Part shown: positions 35,844 to 44,938 of the stretch, piece after piece
How the letters are laid out: every line of letters starts with the position of its first letter
Numbering within the stretch: the first letter of the stretch is position 1
From: Bradyrhizobium sp. AUGA SZCCT0158
Lineage (GTDB): Bacteria; Pseudomonadota; Alphaproteobacteria; Rhizobiales; Xanthobacteraceae
Reading direction: 5' to 3'
Assembly (NCBI RefSeq): GCF_018130065.1
Contig: NZ_JAFCME010000003.1
Span: 62,001-126,000 of the forward strand
DNA length: 64,000 nucleotides
Notes under the pieces: model-generated
Database searches by the model: none
Told to the model about the DNA's origin: nothing
The model's input: only the letters and a program-made list of their open reading frames with translations
Made by a program: the position numbers and the translations under genes

Positions 35844-38417
35844 GTGCAAGGCGCGTATCCTTTCGTTGAGTCTGAAACTGCAGGGATTGACGCGTTGCAA
35901 GAACAAGCATTCGCAGGGAGTTTTCCGGTGCCGGGCCAACCGATCGACGAACTGGCGCTTTCCGAGATCAAGGGCGCGATTCTCGCCAAGCTGCGGCTTG
36001 CCATCGGCAAGGACACCGGCATGGCGACCAAGCGCGACTGGTACAAGGCCGCAGCATTGGCGCTGCGCGACCGCATTGTGCACCGCTGGCTGACGGCCGA
36101 GAAGGATAATTACGACGCCGGCCGCAAGCGGGTCTATTACCTCTCGCTCGAATTCCTGATCGGGCGCCTGTTTACCGACGCGCTGAACAATATGGGCCTG
36201 CTGCCGCTGTTCGAGGCGGCGCTGGGCGATCTCGGCGTCGATTTGTCGGACCTGCGCAATTGCGAACCGGATGCGGCGCTCGGCAATGGCGGCCTCGGGC
36301 GGCTGGCGGCCTGCTTCATGGAAAGCATGGCCACCCTCGCCATTCCCGCCATCGGCTACGGCATCCGCTACGATTTCGGCCTGTTCCGCCAGATCATCGC
36401 GCAGGGCTGGCAGCAGGAATATCCCGACGAGTGGCTCGGCTTCGGCAACCCCTGGGAATTCCAGCGCTCCGAGGTGGTCTATCAGGTGCATTTCGGCGGC
36501 CACGTCACCCATGTCGCGGACCGCGGCCGCGAACGCGCCAGCTGGCATCCCGGCGAAACCGTGCAGGCCGTCGCCTACGATACCCCGATCGTCGGCTGGC
36601 GCGGCCAGCATGTGAACGCGCTGCGGCTGTGGTCGGCGCGCTCGCCCGATCCGCTGCGGTTAGATGCCTTCAACACCGGCGACTATCTCGGCGCAATGGC
36701 CGAGGAAGCGCGCGCCGAATCGATCTGCAAATTCCTCTATCCGAACGACGAGAGCGCCGCGGGCCGCGAATTGCGGCTGCGCCAGGAATATTTCTTCGTC
36801 TCCGCCTCACTGCAGGATCTGGTCAAGCGGCACCTCGCCGCCGATGGACAATTGCGCAGCCTGGCGCAAAAGGCCGCGGTACAGCTCAATGACACCCATC
36901 CGAGCCTTGCCGTCACCGAACTGATGCGGCTACTGGTCGACCTGCATAATTTCCGCTGGGACGAGGCCTGGAAGATCACGGTCGCGACGCTGTCCTACAC
37001 CAACCACACGCTGCTGCCGGAAGCACTCGAGACCTGGCCGGTCGAACTGTTCGAACGGCTGCTGCCGCGGCATCTTGAAATCATCTACCGCATCAACGCC
37101 GCGCATCTGGCGCTGGCGGAGCAACGCGCTCCCGGCGATATCGACTTCCGCGCCTCGGTGTCGCTGATCGACGAGCGCTCCGGCCGCCGGGTGCGGATGG
37201 GACAACTGGCTTTTGTCGGCTCGCACCGCATCAACGGCGTCTCGGCGATGCATTCCGACCTGATGAAGGAGACCGTGTTCCACGATCTCAACCATCTCTA
37301 TCCGCAGCGCATCACCAACAAGACCAACGGCATCACCTTCCGGCGCTGGCTGATGCTGGCCAATCCGAAACTCACCGGGCTGTTGCGCGAGACCTGCGGC
37401 GAAGCCGTGCTCGACGATTTCTCGCGGCTGCAGCGCCTCGAAGACCATTGCGGCGACAATTCGTTCCAGCAGCAGTTCCGCGACGTCAAGCTGCAGAACA
37501 AGCTGGCGCTGGCGCGGGCGATCGGCGAGCGCCTCAGCATCAAGGTCGATCCGTCGGCGCTGTTCGACGTCCAGATCAAGCGCATCCACGAATACAAGCG
37601 GCAACTGCTCAACATCCTCGAGGCGGTCGCGCTGTATCAGGCGATCAAGGATGAACCCCAGCGCGACTGGGTGCCGCGGGTGAAAATCTTCGCCGGCAAG
37701 GCGGCGGCGAGCTATCGCACCGCCAAGCTGATCATCAAGCTGATCAACGACGTCGCCGAGATCGTCAACAACGATCCCGCGGTCGCGGGACGGCTGAAGA
37801 TCGTGTTCCTCGCCAACTACAATGTCAGCCTGGCCGAAGTGATCATTCCGGCGGCGGACCTGTCCGAACAGATCTCGACCGCCGGCATGGAAGCCTCCGG
37901 CACCGGCAACATGAAGCTCGCGCTCAACGGCGCCTTGACCATCGGCACGCTCGATGGCGCCAACATCGAAATCCGCGACCATGTCGGCGCGGAAAACATC
38001 GCGATCTTCGGCATGGAGGCCGGCGACGTCATGGTCCGGCGCCGGCAGGGGCTGGATGCCTCCGACGTGATCCGCCGCTCGCCGCGGCTGTCGCGGGCGA
38101 TCAGCGCGATCGAGAGCGGCGACTTTTCGCCCGGCGACCCCGCCCGGTTCGAGGCGATCGGCCACACGCTGCGCCAGTTCGACCACTACATGTGCGCCGC
38201 CGATTTCGATTCCTATTACGAGGCCCAGCGCGGCATCGATGCGCGCTGGCAGGTGATGCCGGCGTGGACGCGGGCCTCGATCCTCAACGTGGCGCGGATG
38301 CCGTGGTTCTCCTCCGACCGCACCATCCGCGAATACGCCGCGGATATCTGGCACGTGCCGGTGCTGCCGACCGCGCCCGTGCAGGAGCAGGATGCCCAGC
38401 GCGGCGTGTCGGGCTGA
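35844..38417 (+). CDS. glgP: Glycogen/starch/alpha-glucan phosphorylase
   Basis: About 857 residues from the GTG used here. Catalyses phosphorolysis of alpha-1,4-glucan to glucose-1-phosphate. Motifs: YLSLEFLIGRLFTDAL, ALGNGGLGRLAACFMES, NDTHPSLAVTELMR, RVKIFAGKAAASYRTAKLI, and EASGTGNMKLALNGALTIGTLDGAN with the pyridoxal phosphate Lys. The start is ambiguous: the frame is open from TTG 35787, with GTG at 35841 and 35844 and no clear ribosome site, so the N-terminus could be up to 19 residues longer. No glgA, glgB or glgC lies nearby. Confidence 0.93.
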   Translation: MQGAYPFVESETAGIDALQEQAFAGSFPVPGQPIDELALSEIKGAILAKLRLAIGKDTGMATKRDWYKAAALALRDRIVHRWLTAEKDNYDAGRKRVYYLSLEFLIGRLFTDALNNMGLLPLFEAALGDLGVDLSDLRNCEPDAALGNGGLGRLAACFMESMATLAIPAIGYGIRYDFGLFRQIIAQGWQQEYPDEWLGFGNPWEFQRSEVVYQVHFGGHVTHVADRGRERASWHPGETVQAVAYDTPIVGWRGQHVNALRLWSARSPDPLRLDAFNTGDYLGAMAEEARAESICKFLYPNDESAAGRELRLRQEYFFVSASLQDLVKRHLAADGQLRSLAQKAAVQLNDTHPSLAVTELMRLLVDLHNFRWDEAWKITVATLSYTNHTLLPEALETWPVELFERLLPRHLEIIYRINAAHLALAEQRAPGDIDFRASVSLIDERSGRRVRMGQLAFVGSHRINGVSAMHSDLMKETVFHDLNHLYPQRITNKTNGITFRRWLMLANPKLTGLLRETCGEAVLDDFSRLQRLEDHCGDNSFQQQFRDVKLQNKLALARAIGERLSIKVDPSALFDVQIKRIHEYKRQLLNILEAVALYQAIKDEPQRDWVPRVKIFAGKAAASYRTAKLIIKLINDVAEIVNNDPAVAGRLKIVFLANYNVSLAEVIIPAADLSEQISTAGMEASGTGNMKLALNGALTIGTLDGANIEIRDHVGAENIAIFGMEAGDVMVRRRQGLDASDVIRRSPRLSRAISAIESGDFSPGDPARFEAIGHTLRQFDHYMCAADFDSYYEAQRGIDARWQVMPAWTRASILNVARMPWFSSDRTIREYAADIWHVPVLPTAPVQEQDAQRGVSG

Positions 38418-38442
38418 GGCATTATCCCGCTGTTGGTCTCAG

Positions 38443-38520
38443 TCGTCATGGCCGGGCTTGTCCCGGGCATCTACGTCTTACAGTGTCGCCGCCAGAAAGA
38501 CGTGGATGGCCGGGCATAGG
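38443..38520. repeat. GCCGGGCTTGTCCCGGGCATC palindrome
   Basis: Left arm cgtcatggccgggcttgtcccgggcatctacgtct; right arm agacgtggatggccgggcat. Same family as 13744-13836. Located 26 bases after glgP. Confidence 0.7.
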
Positions 38521-38647
38521 CAAGCGGAAGCGACGCCGTTCTTCGGACGGCTACGCCCAGCCGTGACGGAGAAAGCCATTACCTGTCACGTCATTGAATT
38601 CATGCCAGTTGCGGTGATACTGCACGGCAAGTACCCCGGGGAATTCC

Positions 38648-39463
38648 ATGCTTACCAAGACACCGCATCTGTTCGACGACGCCACGCAGGTCACCGCCGG
38701 CGACAGCCGCTGGCAGGGCAAGACCAGCGAGGATTACTGGGCCTTTGTCGGCCCGTTCGGCGGCTGCACTGCGGCCACAATCCTGCGCGCCCTCATGGAC
38801 CACCCGCAACGATCGGGCGATCCATTGTCGCTCACGGTCAATTTCTGCGCGCCGGTCGCGCAAGGCGCCTTCGATCTCGACGTGCGGCTGGTCAAGGCCA
38901 ACCGTTCGACGCAGCATTGGTGCGTGGAGATGACGCAAGGCGGCGGCGAGGTGGCGACGCTGGCCACCGCGGTGTTCGCCGAACGCCGGCCGTCATGGTC
39001 GCACGCGCAGGCGCCGTTCCCGTCGTCAAAACCCTACGAGCAGACGCTGCCTTACGGAAAGGTCGCCGCTCCCTGGGTCAAGCAGTATGATTTCCGTTTC
39101 GTCGAGGGCGAGCCGGGTTGGGGCTCGGCGTCGTCGGCCGAGCCGAACTCGTTCTCGAAACTGTGGATCGGCGACCGGGTGCCGCGGAAGATCGACGCGC
39201 TGTCGCTGATGTCGATGTCGGACGCGTTTTTTGGCCGTATCTTCCACGCCAGGGGCGAACTGGTACCGTTTGGCACGGTGTCGATCACGACCTATTTCCA
39301 CGCCGACGCCGCCGATCTCGCCGCGGAAGACATCACGCGCGTGCTGGCGGTGGCCGACGCCAAGATTTTCCACAAGTCTTATGGCGACCAGAACGGCGAA
39401 TTGTGGTCGCCGAACGGACGGCTGCTCGCAACGACGACGCAAATCGCGTATTTCAAGGCGTAA
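38648..39463 (+). CDS. Acyl-CoA thioesterase-like protein (double hotdog)
   Basis: 271 residues. The first half has a hotdog pattern ending YWAFVGPFGGCTAATILRALMDHPQRSG, the second half DALSLMSMSDAFFGRIFHARGELVPFGTVSITTYFHAD, typical of the TesB-like 4HBT_3 family that hydrolyses acyl-CoA. Active-site identity and chain-length preference are not evident. 50 bases separate it from the arginase start on the same strand, so a transcriptional link is possible. Confidence 0.82.
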   Translation: MLTKTPHLFDDATQVTAGDSRWQGKTSEDYWAFVGPFGGCTAATILRALMDHPQRSGDPLSLTVNFCAPVAQGAFDLDVRLVKANRSTQHWCVEMTQGGGEVATLATAVFAERRPSWSHAQAPFPSSKPYEQTLPYGKVAAPWVKQYDFRFVEGEPGWGSASSAEPNSFSKLWIGDRVPRKIDALSLMSMSDAFFGRIFHARGELVPFGTVSITTYFHADAADLAAEDITRVLAVADAKIFHKSYGDQNGELWSPNGRLLATTTQIAYFKA

Positions 39464-39513
39464 GGGAACATACGGGCCTCATCTTCCGTTCCCTAGGTCC
39501 TGGAAGGCGGCTC

Positions 39514-40482
39514 ATGTCCCAACCCGACGCCAAGAAGCCCGATATCGCCCTGCTCGGCATCCCCATCGAAATCGGTGCTTCGCAGGCCGGCACGCTGATG
39601 GGCCCCGCGGCGCTAAGAACCGCGGGCATTGCACGCGTGCTCGACCAGTTGGGATTTGCCGTCGAGGATCACGGCGACCTTTCGATATCGAAAGTCATTT
39701 CGGACGGACCGCCGCCTGCCAACGCCAAATTCTACGACGAGGTGAAAACCTGGATTCGGCTGCTCAGCGAGCGCGCCTACCACTTGGCGCGTTCCGGCGC
39801 GGTGCCGATCTTCATGGGCGGCGATCATTCGCTCTCGATGGGATCGGTCAATGGCGTTGCGCGCTATTGGAAAGAACAGGGCCGGCCGCTGTTCGTCCTG
39901 TGGCTCGATGCGCATGCCGACTACAACACGCCCGACACTACCATCACCGGCAACATGCACGGCATGTCCTCGGCGTTCCTGTGCGGCGAAGGCGGGCTGG
40001 ACGATCTGCTCGGCGATCAGCCGCGCGCCTCGATCACGCCGGATCAGCTCGATTTGTTCGGCATCCGGTCGATCGATCCCCTGGAAAAGAAGCTGGTTCA
40101 GGACCGCCGCGTCGCGATCGCCGACATGCGCGCGCTCGACGAATTCGGCGTCGGCGTGCTGATCCGCCGCGTCATCGAGCGCGTGAAGGCGAAAAATGGC
40201 GTGCTGCATCTCAGCTTCGACGTCGATTTTCTCGATCCGGCGGTCGCACCGGGTGTCGGCACCACCGTGCCCGGCGGCGCGACCTATCGCGAGGCGCATC
40301 TGGTCATGGAACTGCTGCATGATTCGGAACTGGTGCGCTCGGTCGACATCGTCGAACTCAATCCGTTCCTCGACGAGCGCGGCCGCACCGCGCGCGTCGC
40401 AGTGGAGCTGATCGGCAGCCTGTTCGGCCTGCAGATCACCGACCGCCGGACGCCGACAAACGCGATGCTGCAAGGACGATAG
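39514..40482 (+). CDS. Arginase
   Basis: 322 residues of the ureohydrolase family, converting arginine to ornithine and urea. Metal ligands are visible in FMGGDHSLSMGS (His), LWLDAHADYNTPDT (Asp-x-His-x-Asp) and LSFDVDFLDPAVAPGVGT (Asp-x-Asp). The GTTVPGGATYRE block and a C-terminal MLQGR are typical of bacterial arginases (rocF type). A related agmatinase cannot be excluded, but the spacing and GNMHGMSSAF loop fit arginase better. The start is ATG at 39514. Confidence 0.92.
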   Translation: MSQPDAKKPDIALLGIPIEIGASQAGTLMGPAALRTAGIARVLDQLGFAVEDHGDLSISKVISDGPPPANAKFYDEVKTWIRLLSERAYHLARSGAVPIFMGGDHSLSMGSVNGVARYWKEQGRPLFVLWLDAHADYNTPDTTITGNMHGMSSAFLCGEGGLDDLLGDQPRASITPDQLDLFGIRSIDPLEKKLVQDRRVAIADMRALDEFGVGVLIRRVIERVKAKNGVLHLSFDVDFLDPAVAPGVGTTVPGGATYREAHLVMELLHDSELVRSVDIVELNPFLDERGRTARVAVELIGSLFGLQITDRRTPTNAMLQGR

Positions 40483-40521
40483 CCAGAGCAGCCGCATCAA
40501 GAACAAGCGTTCTTTGAAAAA

Positions 40522-40543
40522 AGGGCGACCTTGCGGTCGCCCT
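40522..40543. terminator. Bidirectional terminator between arginase and pckA
   Basis: AGGGCGACC and GGTCGCCCT form a perfect 9-bp stem with loop TTGC. It is preceded by aaaaa (T-tract on the minus strand) and followed by cttaattt (plus strand). The genes converge here, so it can serve both. Confidence 0.85.
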
Positions 40544-40570
40544 CTTAATTTCCGAGAAATGACGTTCGGA

Positions 40571-42184
40571 TCACTCCGCCGCGAGCTTCACTTCCGGTGC
40601 AGCAGCGCGGACGTCGGCGTCGACCTGGGCTTCGAATTTCGCAAAATTCTTCTGGAACATGCCGACCAGTGCGCGCGCGGTCTTGTCGAACTCGGCCTTG
40701 TCCTGCCAGGTGTTGACGGGATTGAGGATGTCGCTGGGGACACCCGGCAGCGCCGTCGGCACCGCAAAACCGAAATATTTGTCGGTGCGGAATTCGACAT
40801 TGCGCAGCGAACCGTTAAGCGCCGCGGTCAATAGCGCCCGCGTCACCTTGATCGGCATCCGGCTTCCGGTGCCGTATTTGCCACCGGTCCAGCCGGTGTT
40901 GACCAGCCAGCAATCGACATTGTGCTTGGCGATCAGCTCGCGCAGCATGTTGCCGTAGACCGACGGATCGAGCGGCAGGAACGGCGAGCCGAAGCAAGTC
41001 GAAAATTCCGGCTGCGGCTCGTTGCCGAGACCGCGCTCGGTGCCGGCGACCTTGGCGGTGTAGCCGGACAGGAAGTGATACATCGCCTGCGCCGGGGTCA
41101 GTTTGGCGATCGGCGGCAGCACGCCGAAGGCGTCGGCCGCCAGCATCACCACGTTCTTGGGCTGGCCGGCACGTCCGGTGCGCGAGGCGTTCGGGATGAA
41201 ATCGAGCGGATAGGCCGAGCGGGTGTTTTCGGTTTTTGAACCGTCATCGAAGTCAGGCACGCGGGTGCGCTCGTCGAGCACGACGTTTTCCAGCACCGCG
41301 CCGAAGCGGTTGGAGGCCGCGAAAATCTCCGGCTCGGCTTCGGGAGAGAGCTTGATGCACTTGGCATAACAGCCGCCTTCGAAATTGAAGACGCCGTCCT
41401 TGCCCCAGCCATGCTCGTCGTCGCCGATCAGCGTGCGCTGGGGATCGGCCGACAGCGTGGTCTTGCCGGTGCCGGACAGGCCGAAGAAGATCGCGGTGTC
41501 ACCGTCGGGGCCGACATTGGCCGAGCAGTGCATCGGCAGCACGCCCTTGGCGGGGAGATAATAGTTCAGCGTCGTGAACACGCTCTTCTTCATCTCGCCG
41601 GCATAATAAGACCCGCCGATCAGGACGATCTTGCGGGCGAAATCGATCGCGACCACGTTCTCGGACTTGCAGCCGTGGCGTTTGGGATCGGCGCGGAAGC
41701 TCGGCAGATCGATGATGGTGAGCTCCGGCACGAAGCTGGCGAGATCAGCAGCTTCAGGGCGGATCAGCAGCGTGCGGATGAACAGCGAATGCCAGGCCAA
41801 TTCCGTGAAGACGCGGGTCTTGATCTGGAACGAGGGATCAGCGCCGCCATAGAGATCCTGCGCGAACAGCGTCATGCCTTCGGCGTGCGTGAGGAAATCG
41901 GCATAGAGCGCGTCGAACTGCTCTGAGGTGATCGACTGGTTGCCGGCCCACCACATCTTCTCGGTGGAGACGTCGCGCACCGTGAACTTGTCCTTCGGAC
42001 TGCGGCCGGTGAACTCGCCGGTGTCGGCGCACAGCGACCCATCGGCGGAGAGCACGGCTTCGCCTGACGACAGCGAATATTGGTAGAGCTGCGGCGCTCC
42101 GAGGTTCCAGCGAACCTCTTTGAGTTTCTTTAAACCGAATTTATCGGCGCCAAAGGCACCGTTACGCACGCCTGTCTCTTGCAC
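40571..42184 (-). CDS. pckA: Phosphoenolpyruvate carboxykinase (ATP)
   Basis: 537 residues. ATP-dependent conversion of oxaloacetate to phosphoenolpyruvate, first step of gluconeogenesis. Contains the P-loop [34 protein letters not shown] (metal site) and [17 protein letters not shown] near the C-terminus. Length is normal for the ATP type. The 242-base gap upstream to the epimerase holds no gene I can support; it is the likely pckA promoter region. Confidence 0.96.
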   Translation of the reverse strand: MQETGVRNGAFGADKFGLKKLKEVRWNLGAPQLYQYSLSSGEAVLSADGSLCADTGEFTGRSPKDKFTVRDVSTEKMWWAGNQSITSEQFDALYADFLTHAEGMTLFAQDLYGGADPSFQIKTRVFTELAWHSLFIRTLLIRPEAADLASFVPELTIIDLPSFRADPKRHGCKSENVVAIDFARKIVLIGGSYYAGEMKKSVFTTLNYYLPAKGVLPMHCSANVGPDGDTAIFFGLSGTGKTTLSADPQRTLIGDDEHGWGKDGVFNFEGGCYAKCIKLSPEAEPEIFAASNRFGAVLENVVLDERTRVPDFDDGSKTENTRSAYPLDFIPNASRTGRAGQPKNVVMLAADAFGVLPPIAKLTPAQAMYHFLSGYTAKVAGTERGLGNEPQPEFSTCFGSPFLPLDPSVYGNMLRELIAKHNVDCWLVNTGWTGGKYGTGSRMPIKVTRALLTAALNGSLRNVEFRTDKYFGFAVPTALPGVPSDILNPVNTWQDKAEFDKTARALVGMFQKNFAKFEAQVDADVRAAAPEVKLAAE

Positions 42185-42426
42185 GAAGGATCTCCATCAA
42201 TCACCGCACGACCTAGCGGTCGATCACGAAATGCGAATGACAATGAAACGCAAGAATAGTGCCACGAGCCGCGGCCTACCTACTCAAGACGACGGGCAGG
42301 CATGCAACAGCATCATGTCCGGCACAATCTGCCCGAATTGTAGTCGCGGGGCGTGAGATCTCCGGGCAGTTCGCCGGTGAGGCCGGCCGTAACCATTTCT
42401 TTTCTCGCCCGGATGGGCCGTGCCGG

Positions 42427-43464
42427 TCAGCCCGCCACGCCATGGTAACCGCGATACCATTCGACAAATCGCCGCAGGCCCTCAGCCAACGGCGTCGACG
42501 GCGAGAAGCCGACATCGCGTTGCAGCGCCGATATGTCGGCACAGGTCTCGAGCACGTCCCCCGCCTGCATCGGAAGGAGATCCCGAACCGCCGGCTTTCC
42601 AATGATCTGTTCGAGCGTCGAAACAAAATCGAGCAAATTTACCGGCTGGTTGTTGCCAATGTTATAGACCCGATACGGAGCCGCACTTGTGGCGGATTCA
42701 GGCCGCTCCGCATCCCAGGCCGGATTCGGCGCAGCCGGACGATCCAGGGTGCGGATCACTCCCTCCGCGATATCGTCGACATAGGTGAAGTCGCGCCGCA
42801 TGTCACCGTGGTTGAAAATCCTGATCGGCTTGCCTTCGAAAATCGCGCGCGTGAAGAGATAGGCCGCCATATCCGGCCTTCCCCACGGGCCGTACACGGT
42901 AAAGAACCGCAGGCCGGTGGCCGGAAGCCGGTGCACATGGGCATAGGTGTGCGCCATCAGCTCGTTGGCTTTTTTACTTGCGGCGTAGAGGCTGACCGGA
43001 TGATCGACCGAGTGCTCCGTCGAGTACGGAAGCGTGCGGTTGGCGCCGTAAACGGAACTCGAGGAAGCAAAAACCAGGTGCTTCACGTTGTGACGGCGGC
43101 TGCTCTCCAGCACGGTGACGAACCCGTCGCAATTCGCCCGGATGCAGGCGATCGGATCGTCAATCGATGCGCGAACGCCCGGCTGCGCGGCAAGATGCAC
43201 GACGCGATCGGGTCTGACCGCATCGAAAACGAGTTTCGTCGCGCTGGAATCCGCAAGATCCGTTTCATGAAATGCGAAGCCCGTGTGCTGCTTCAGGTAA
43301 TTGAGCCGGGCGCGCTTCAGCGCCGGATCGTAATAGGGCGTGAGCGCGTCGATGCCGACAACTTGCTCACCACGCGCGAGCAGCCGTTCGCACACCTGCA
43401 TGCCGATAAATCCGGCGGCCCCAGTGACAATCACAGGTCCTAAAGTCGACACGGTCATCCTCAT
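42427..43464 (-). CDS. NAD-dependent epimerase, UDP-glucuronate 4-epimerase-like
   Basis: 345 residues of the extended SDR family. N-terminal VIVTGAAGFIGMQVCERLL (G-x-x-G-x-x-G), active site SSSSVYGANRT ... SLYAASKKANELM (Ser, Tyr-x-x-x-Lys), and LRFFTVYGPWGRPDMA. The closest group by eye is the LpsL/CapI type that converts UDP-glucuronate to UDP-galacturonate, using the product of the dehydrogenase at 23.8 kb. It is the last of three minus-strand genes with the type I secretion pair, separated from the adaptor by 95 bases. A start six bases further in (43458) is also possible. Confidence 0.87.
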   Translation of the reverse strand: MRMTVSTLGPVIVTGAAGFIGMQVCERLLARGEQVVGIDALTPYYDPALKRARLNYLKQHTGFAFHETDLADSSATKLVFDAVRPDRVVHLAAQPGVRASIDDPIACIRANCDGFVTVLESSRRHNVKHLVFASSSSVYGANRTLPYSTEHSVDHPVSLYAASKKANELMAHTYAHVHRLPATGLRFFTVYGPWGRPDMAAYLFTRAIFEGKPIRIFNHGDMRRDFTYVDDIAEGVIRTLDRPAAPNPAWDAERPESATSAAPYRVYNIGNNQPVNLLDFVSTLEQIIGKPAVRDLLPMQAGDVLETCADISALQRDVGFSPSTPLAEGLRRFVEWYRGYHGVAG

Positions 43465-43559
43465 TCGGTCCGCGCATTACCAGCGTAAGGCAACTCGCCA
43501 CGCTTCAAGCGCAATCTGCCAAATTCGTGTGCAGAGTATTTAAATCGCCGTTCGCGCGT

Positions 43560-44927
43560 TCAATCCCTGAAAGACGTATGCAGGGCATCCGTCAGCGGCG
43601 ACACGATATATTCCAGCGCCGTGCGCTCACCGGTCGCGACCACGACGTCGGCCTGCATGCCCGCGATCAGCTTGTCGCGGTAGCGTTCATCGAGCTTGGC
43701 ATCGGAGAGATCGATGAGGCCGAGGAAATAGGGCTGCTTGGTAACATCGTCCACCAGTCTGTCATGCGAAATGGATGCCAGCTTTCCGGTCATCATTTGA
43801 ATCCCGCGCGCGCGAAGACCCGGGAAACGAATTTCGGCGGTCTGCCCCACGCTGAGATGTTCGATCGAGTTGACGGGAAGCTGGGCGTGAACGACGAGCT
43901 TTTGGTTGCTGGGAACGATTTCCATCAGCGATTCGCCGGCACGAACGACCTGTCCGACCGTGAACACCTTCAGATTCTGTACGGTGCCTGCCCGCGGCGC
44001 GCGAATATCGAGGCGCGTGAACAAGTCCCGCGCCACGATCAGCTTTTCCTTCGCGGTGTTTATCTTCTGGCGCGTTTCCAGCAGCTGGGCCGATACTTCC
44101 TCCTGGAATTTCTGCTCCAGCTGCATCACCTGCAGGCGCGCTTCGCTGATTCCGTTGGTCGCTTTCGCCGTATCCGCGATGGCACGGCCGACGATGCCCT
44201 CAAGGCGCGTGCGCTCCCTTTCCATGGCAAGCACGCGCGTGATCGGGATCAGTCCCCGCTCCTTCAGCGAACGAAGGCCCGTCAACTCCTCGTCGAGGAA
44301 ACCGATCTGCTTCTCGGTCGACGACTTCTCGACGGAGATGCCTTCCATTTCCCACCCGAGCTGCTGAATCTTGGATTCGATCAGCGTGATCTGGGTCGCA
44401 CGCGAGCGCTTGCGCTCTTCAAATTGCAGCGTTTGGTCCTGGACGATCCTGGCCAGGATCGGTGAAGCGGCCTGCCGCTCCAATAGTTCCGGAGGAAAGG
44501 TGATGCGATCGCGGCGATCGATTTCGGCAACCAGCGACGCTTCGAGCGCGAGTGCGCCGTCGAGTTGACTGCGCACCGTCTCGAGCCCCGAGCTCGCCTG
44601 CAGCGGTGACAAATTGACCAGCAATTGCCCTTCAACGACGGACTGGCCTTCTCTGACCGAAATCTCGCTCACCATACCGCCTTCGAGGTGCTGCACCACC
44701 TTGCGGCTGTCCTCGATCATGACGACGCCCTGCGCAACGACGCCGCGGTCGAGCGGTGCGACAGCCGCCCATCCACCCATCACTCCGAAAGTGAAAATGA
44801 TCAGCGTGTATCCGGCGATCGCCGTTTTGCCTTGCGCATGGGCAAATGGCAGCGAATTGGGGACGCGGCGGGGAATACCGGCCTTGAAGCGCGCGGGAAT
44901 TGAAAACGGAAGCTTGAACTCGAACAT
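43560..44927 (-). CDS. HlyD-family type I secretion adaptor (PrtE-like)
   Basis: 455 residues. One N-terminal helix (AIAGYTLIIFTFGVMGGWAAV), a lipoyl-like half APLDRGVVAQGVVMIEDSRK then VVQHLEGGMVSEISVREGQSV, a long coiled coil (about 120-290) and a beta-barrel half IRAPRAGTVQNLKVFTVGQVV. It links an inner-membrane ABC exporter to an outer-membrane channel. It follows the ABC gene by 11 bases. No TolC-like gene is in the window. Confidence 0.93.
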   Translation of the reverse strand: MFEFKLPFSIPARFKAGIPRRVPNSLPFAHAQGKTAIAGYTLIIFTFGVMGGWAAVAPLDRGVVAQGVVMIEDSRKVVQHLEGGMVSEISVREGQSVVEGQLLVNLSPLQASSGLETVRSQLDGALALEASLVAEIDRRDRITFPPELLERQAASPILARIVQDQTLQFEERKRSRATQITLIESKIQQLGWEMEGISVEKSSTEKQIGFLDEELTGLRSLKERGLIPITRVLAMERERTRLEGIVGRAIADTAKATNGISEARLQVMQLEQKFQEEVSAQLLETRQKINTAKEKLIVARDLFTRLDIRAPRAGTVQNLKVFTVGQVVRAGESLMEIVPSNQKLVVHAQLPVNSIEHLSVGQTAEIRFPGLRARGIQMMTGKLASISHDRLVDDVTKQPYFLGLIDLSDAKLDERYRDKLIAGMQADVVVATGERTALEYIVSPLTDALHTSFRD

Positions 44928-44938
44928 GATGACCGTCC

